Origin: DATEMK01 sp035275625
GTDB lineage: Bacteria; Bacteroidota; Bacteroidia; AKYH767-A; OLB10
Length of the DNA: 8,226 nt
Direction: 5' to 3'
NCBI GenBank assembly: GCA_035275625.1
Contig: DATEMK010000211.1
Span: 1 to 8,226 of the forward strand
Below, piece after piece: positions 5,387 to 8,226 of this stretch. Positions within the stretch are counted from its first letter, which is position 1. Each line of letters begins with the position of its first letter. A program made the position numbers and the translations under genes. The notes below the pieces were generated by a model. The model ran no database searches. It saw only the letters and a program-made list of their open reading frames with translations, and was not told where the DNA came from.

Positions 5387-5402
5387 TCCGCCCGGGGCGG
5401 AT
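5386..5402. repeat. Short GC-rich hairpin between lepB and the WbqC-family gene
   Basis: ATCCGCC (5386-5392) pairs perfectly with GGCGGAT (5396-5402) around a three-base loop. The stem begins on the last base of the lepB stop codon and ends six bases before the next ATG. No T run follows, so it is not a terminator. Its CCGCC/GGCGG arms match those of the palindrome at 6749-6763. It could stabilise or partly separate the two cistrons. Confidence 0.6.
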
Positions 5403-5408
5403 GCTGTA

Positions 5409-6020
5409 ATGGCAAAAGCGGTTTTTTCTACTTCGTATTTACCTTCCATAGAATACATTTCAGCCCTTGTAAAATTTCCTTCTGTTGAAATGGAGCAATG
5501 GGAAAATTATCAGAAGCAGACCATCCGCAACCGTTGCCACATCCTCAGTGCAAACGGAATGCAAACCTTGCTTATTCCTGTGATGCATGAACGGAAAATA
5601 AAAATTCTTATCAAAGATTTAAAAATATGCTATAATGAACCCTGGCAGCGGATTCACTGGGCATCTTTACAATCTGCATACAACAAATCTCCTTTCTTTG
5701 AATTTTACAAAGATGATTTTGAAAAAATAATTTTCAGCAACAAAACTTTTCTTTTGGACCTGAATGCAGAATTGCTCCAGCTGGTTTTAAAAATTCTCGG
5801 TGCCGGAATTAAAATCAATCATACGTTAACATTTGAAAAAAAATATCCTGAAAATGATTTTCGCTTTCTTTCTGATTCAAAGTCAACTTCAAAACCCAAA
5901 CTTCAAACCTCAAACCTTTCCTACCCACAAGTTTTCTCTTATAAATTCGGTTTCACTCCAAATCTGAGCATTGTTGATTTGATTTTCAACGAAGGAAAAG
6001 CAAGTGTTGATTTTTTGTAA
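5409..6020 (+). CDS. WbqC-like family protein
   Basis: The 203-residue product matches the WbqC-like family. The name comes from a gene in a polysaccharide biosynthesis locus; the biochemical role is unproven. The N-terminal FSTSYLPSIEYISAL (6-20) corresponds to the family's opening motif with YLPsieY, supporting the start at 5409. ENYQKQTIRNRCHILSANG (32-50) and LLIPVMHE follow, then IHWASLQSAYNKSPFFEFY (82-100), with HW..L..AY..SPFF..Y diagnostic of the family, and a helical LLDLNAELLQLVLKIL segment (115-130). YKFGFTPNLSIVDLIFNEG near the end is the conserved C-terminal stretch. A polar low-complexity insert (about 157-171, rich in Ser, Lys and Thr) precedes it. No signal peptide or membrane segment is seen. 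Its close position behind lepB is an arrangement I recall from Bacteroidota. It converges on slyD across a heptamer-filled gap. Confidence 0.88.
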   Translation: MAKAVFSTSYLPSIEYISALVKFPSVEMEQWENYQKQTIRNRCHILSANGMQTLLIPVMHERKIKILIKDLKICYNEPWQRIHWASLQSAYNKSPFFEFYKDDFEKIIFSNKTFLLDLNAELLQLVLKILGAGIKINHTLTFEKKYPENDFRFLSDSKSTSKPKLQTSNLSYPQVFSYKFGFTPNLSIVDLIFNEGKASVDFL

Positions 6021-6023
6021 ATA

Positions 6024-6135
6024 CCAATAAACAATAAGCAATGACCAATAACCAATGACCAATAACCAATGACCAATAACCAATGACCAATTATCACTTA
6101 TAACTTTTAACTTTTAACTTTTAACTCATAACTCA
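6024..6135. repeat. Sixteen consecutive heptamers filling the gap between convergent genes
   Basis: From 6024 the sequence falls into 7-bp units with no break: CCAATAA, ACAATAA, GCAATGA, then CCAATAA and CCAATGA alternating three times, CCAATTA, TCACTTA, TAACTTT three times and TAACTCA twice. The middle is therefore a 14-bp dimer repeat. The array starts three bases after the WbqC-family stop and ends two bases before the slyD stop codon (6138-6140). The motif changes from left to right while the 7-bp phase is kept. No hairpin-plus-T-run terminator is seen in this convergent gap. Confidence 0.92.
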
Positions 6136-6137
6136 TT

Positions 6138-6650
6138 TTAATGTCCTCCATGTCCCGTATGCACATGCCCGTGAGAAATCTCCTCAGCCGTAGCTTCGCG
6201 CACTTCCGATATTTTTCCTTTAAAATGTAAATCGTGTCCGGCAAGCGGATGATTAAAATCCATCAGGACATTATCCCCGTCTATCTTTACCACTTTTCCA
6301 TTCATCCTGTTGCCCTCATTATCTGAAAGCGGGATAACATTTCCTGTTTGCAATAATTTCAGGTCCAATACTCCATCCACTTTAAAAATGTCAATGGGAA
6401 GACTGACAATTGCTGACGGATCATTTTCTCCATACGCATTTCCTGAGCCAATGCTGAATTCAAATGAATCTCCCGCTGATTTTCCTTCCAGGTTCTTTTC
6501 AAATTCCGGGATCATATTTCCGGCACCAAATAAAAAAACCAAAGGATTTCCGCTTTCCGTTGATTCCACGTGTGTGTGTTCCTTAGTTTCGCCCATGCTG
6601 CTGTGCAAATCATAAGTAAGCGCAACTACTTTGTTCTTTTCAATTTTCAT
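6138..6650 (-). CDS. slyD: SlyD-type FKBP peptidyl-prolyl cis-trans isomerase
   Basis: This cytoplasmic FKBP-type isomerase and chaperone assists protein folding, and in several species SlyD-family proteins also bind nickel. The 170-residue product opens with KVVALTYDLHSS (7-18), the first FKBP strand, and continues with PLVFLFGAGNMIPEFEKNL (36-54), which contains the G-x-x-x-x-I-P-x-x-E signature, then AGDSFEF (59-65) and AYGEND. The insert-in-flap chaperone domain spans about 76-132 (LQTGNVIPLSDNEGN and KVVKIDGDNVLMDFN). NHPLAGHDLHFKGKI (133-147) returns to the FKBP core. The C-terminus is short and histidine-rich (HGHVHTGHGGH), a likely metal-binding tail, shorter than the tail of E. coli SlyD. 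A good promoter lies at 6677-6708. It is transcribed divergently from the carboxylase gene and converges on the WbqC-family gene. Confidence 0.94.
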   Translation of the reverse strand: MKIEKNKVVALTYDLHSSMGETKEHTHVESTESGNPLVFLFGAGNMIPEFEKNLEGKSAGDSFEFSIGSGNAYGENDPSAIVSLPIDIFKVDGVLDLKLLQTGNVIPLSDNEGNRMNGKVVKIDGDNVLMDFNHPLAGHDLHFKGKISEVREATAEEISHGHVHTGHGGH

Positions 6651-6676
6651 TTTAAAACAATTTTTATGTGAGGCTT

Positions 6677-6708
6677 CAAAACTACTTTAATAAAATAAAA
6701 GCAGCAAA
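6677..6708 (-). promoter_or_regulatory. Bacteroidota-type promoter for slyD
   Basis: On the minus strand, TTTG (plus coordinates 6705-6708) is followed after 20 bases by TAGTTTTG (6677-6684), matching the -33 TTTG and -7 TAnnTTTG pair of Bacteroidota primary sigma factor promoters at about the expected spacing. Transcription would start around 6670, about 20 bases before the slyD ATG at 6650. This is the best-supported promoter in the window. Confidence 0.6.
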
Positions 6709-6741
6709 AAAATCTCTGAAATAATCTTAAATATTTTAACA

Positions 6742-6778
6742 ATTCGTATCCGCCTCAGGCGGACGTATTCGTTGATGA
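6742..6778. repeat. Palindromic intergenic element, copy 2 (upstream of the carboxylase gene)
   Basis: ATTCGTAT (6742-6749) and GTATTCGTTGATGA (6765-6778) flank the palindrome TCCGCCT-C-AGGCGGA (6749-6763). The flanks match those of copy 1 at 4234-4281 base for base, over 8 and 14 bp, while the palindromic centre differs in sequence and length. The copy ends 36 bases before the carboxylase start codon. Confidence 0.8.
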
Positions 6779-6784
6779 TTCCCT

Positions 6785-6792
6785 TATCTTTG
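6785..6792 (+). promoter_or_regulatory. Bacteroidota-type -7 element for the carboxylase gene
   Basis: TATCTTTG is an exact TAnnTTTG match, 22 bases before the ATG at 6815, giving a short leader of about 15 bases. It lies just downstream of the palindromic element copy 2, whose right flank would occupy the spacer. No TTTG lies at the usual -33 distance; the spacer TTG at 6772-6774 is too close. Confidence 0.45.
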
Positions 6793-6814
6793 CCACTCAC
6801 ATCAACTTTCATTT

Positions 6815-8226
6815 ATGACAGCAAAAACTAATCTTGAATTTAATAAGAACGAGGATAATTACAAAACACTTATCAGCAAGCTTCAAAACAAGCTGAAAGA
6901 AGTATATGAAGGTGGCGGAAAAAAAAATGCAGCGAAGCAAAAAGAAAAAGGAAAAATGCTGGCGCGTGAACGCATCGCTTACCTGTTAGATAAAGATACG
7001 CCCCAGTTTGAAATGGGCGCTTTCACTGCGGATGGCATGTACGAAGATGTGGGTAGGTGCCCTTCAGCGGGTGTGGTAGTAATTATAGGATACATTTCAG
7101 GGAGGCAATGCATCGTGGTGGCAAATGATGCCACCGTAAAAGCCGGGGCGTGGTTCCCGATGACGGCAAAGAAAAATTTGCGTGCCCAGGAAATTTCTAT
7201 GGAGAATCGTCTGCCCATCGTTTATCTTGTTGACAGCGCAGGAGTTTTTCTCCCTATGCAGGATGAAATATTTCCTGACAAAGAACATTTCGGACGCATT
7301 TTCAGAAACAATGCAGTGATGTCTTCGATGGGGATCATACAGGTGGCTGCCATCATGGGAAGCTGTGTTGCCGGTGGCGCGTACCTTCCCATCATGAGTG
7401 ATGAAGCAATGATTGTGGATAAAACAGGTTCGGTTTTCCTTGCCGGATCGTATCTTGTAAAATCAGCAATCGGAGAAGACATTGACAATGAAACATTGGG
7501 TGGCGCTACCACACATTGCGAAATTTCAGGGGTGACGGATAATAAGTTTCCCGATGATGCTTCCTGTCTTGATTATATCAAAAGAATCTTTTCGAAGCTC
7601 GGCAGCTTTGAGAAAGCAGGATTTAACAGGGAAGAACCTGCCCCGCCAAAGAAAAATCCAAAAGAAATTTATGGCATCATTCCAACGGACGGTGGAAAAC
7701 AGTACGACATGCATGAAGTGATTTACCGTTTAATTGATAATTCGGAATTCGATGAATACAAAGAAAAATATGGCCAAAGCATTATTTGCGGAACAGCGCG
7801 AATAGATGGCTGGGCTGTCGGTATTGTGGCAAACCAGCGCAAAGTAGTAAAGACAAAAAAAGGCGAAATGCAGTTTGGCGGAGTTATTTTTTCTGATTCT
7901 GCTGATAAATCCGCCCGCTTTATTATGAATTGCAACCAGCGAAAGCTTCCATTAGTGTTTTTGCAGGATGTAACGGGATTTATGGTTGGCTCGCGAAGTG
8001 AACAGGGAGGCATCATCAAAGACGGAGCGAAAATGGTAAATGCAATGGCGAATTCTGTTGTTCCGAAATTTACGATCATCATTGGCAATTCTTACGGTGC
8101 GGGAAATTATGCCATGTGCGGCAAAGCGTATGATCCGCGATTAATTGCCGCATGGCCCACAGCGCAGATTGCCGTGATGGGAGGCTCACAGGCTGCAAAG
8201 ACTTTATTGCAGATACAGGTAAGCGC
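6815..8226 (+). CDS. Acyl-CoA carboxylase beta (carboxyltransferase) subunit, methylcrotonyl-CoA carboxylase type, 3' end cut by the window
   Basis: The frame stays open from the ATG at 6815 to the right edge: 470 codons of a protein usually about 540 residues long. The beta subunit transfers carboxyl from carboxybiotin to an acyl-CoA; the methylcrotonyl-CoA enzyme acts in leucine breakdown. The N-terminal carboxyltransferase domain shows VDSAGVFLPMQDEIFPDK (139-156), EHFGRIFRN (157-165) and MGSCVAGGAYLPIMSDE (181-197), with the acyl-CoA oxyanion region at Gly187-Gly188. The C-terminal domain shows PLVFLQDVTGFMVG, the GGIIKDGAKMVNA segment and IIGNSYGAGNYAMCGKAY (422-439), with the second oxyanion turn at 428-430. 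The FPDxxHFGRIF motif and AGxxLPxQDE pattern favour the methylcrotonyl-CoA subfamily over propionyl-CoA carboxylase, though substrate is not proven. No biotin-carrier alpha subunit is visible; it may lie downstream. Confidence 0.93.
   Translation, partial: MTAKTNLEFNKNEDNYKTLISKLQNKLKEVYEGGGKKNAAKQKEKGKMLARERIAYLLDKDTPQFEMGAFTADGMYEDVGRCPSAGVVVIIGYISGRQCIVVANDATVKAGAWFPMTAKKNLRAQEISMENRLPIVYLVDSAGVFLPMQDEIFPDKEHFGRIFRNNAVMSSMGIIQVAAIMGSCVAGGAYLPIMSDEAMIVDKTGSVFLAGSYLVKSAIGEDIDNETLGGATTHCEISGVTDNKFPDDASCLDYIKRIFSKLGSFEKAGFNREEPAPPKKNPKEIYGIIPTDGGKQYDMHEVIYRLIDNSEFDEYKEKYGQSIICGTARIDGWAVGIVANQRKVVKTKKGEMQFGGVIFSDSADKSARFIMNCNQRKLPLVFLQDVTGFMVGSRSEQGGIIKDGAKMVNAMANSVVPKFTIIIGNSYGAGNYAMCGKAYDPRLIAAWPTAQIAVMGGSQAAKTLLQIQVS

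Noticed and set aside
5386..5402. Rho-independent terminator between lepB and the WbqC-family gene
   Set aside because: The stem is good but no T run follows on either strand, and the next gene starts six bases later.
7097..8088. Several minus-strand open frames opposite the carboxylase gene
   Set aside because: All are shadows of the continuous plus-strand carboxylase frame, which carries unmistakable family motifs throughout.
1..8226. tRNA, rRNA or complete insertion sequence
   Set aside because: I found no cloverleaf with a TTCGANTC-type T loop, no rRNA segment and no transposase frame or terminal inverted repeats with target duplication.

Overview
The window looks like chromosomal DNA from a member of the Bacteroidota. 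The evidence is the Bacteroidota-type promoter motif (-7 TAnnTTTG) before several genes, weak or absent Shine-Dalgarno sites, a signal peptide ending in a typical FSQ cleavage site, and a signal peptidase I gene followed closely by a WbqC-family gene, a pair I associate with this phylum. I cannot name a genus.

Layout. Positions 2-154 hold the end of an unrecognised gene. After it come a long imperfect hairpin (233-293), a rho-independent terminator serving the minus strand (299-330) and a run of heptamers (349-383). The heptamers abut the stop codon of a minus-strand reading frame (384-731) that looks like the C-terminal remnant of a carboxypeptidase-regulatory-like protein. Positions 950-2008 encode a soluble Clp-fold serine proteinase of the SDH/SppA superfamily in an AT-rich gene.

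The accessory-looking core is 2009-3077. It has no convincing gene but carries two adjacent tandem arrays: 19 units of exactly 21 bp with an AAAGCTT core (2181-2579), and about 6.5 units of 42 bp (2684-2956). Each 42-bp unit is itself two 21-bp halves centred on TGCGCA.

The rest is mostly housekeeping: a secreted protein of unknown function (3078-3926), an inverted-repeat-rich gap (3927-4303), lepB (4304-5386), a WbqC-family gene (5409-6020), a convergent SlyD-type prolyl isomerase (6138-6650, minus), and a divergent acyl-CoA carboxylase beta subunit of the methylcrotonyl-CoA type that runs off the right edge (6815 onward). lepB and the WbqC gene are probably cotranscribed. SlyD and the carboxylase start from a shared divergent intergenic region.

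The most unusual feature is that every tandem array here has a period that is a multiple of seven (7, 14, 21 or 42). The WbqC/slyD gap is almost entirely 16 consecutive heptamers. A second family of small elements, a GC-rich palindrome between ATTCGTAT and GTATTCGTTGATGA, occurs just upstream of both lepB and the carboxylase gene.
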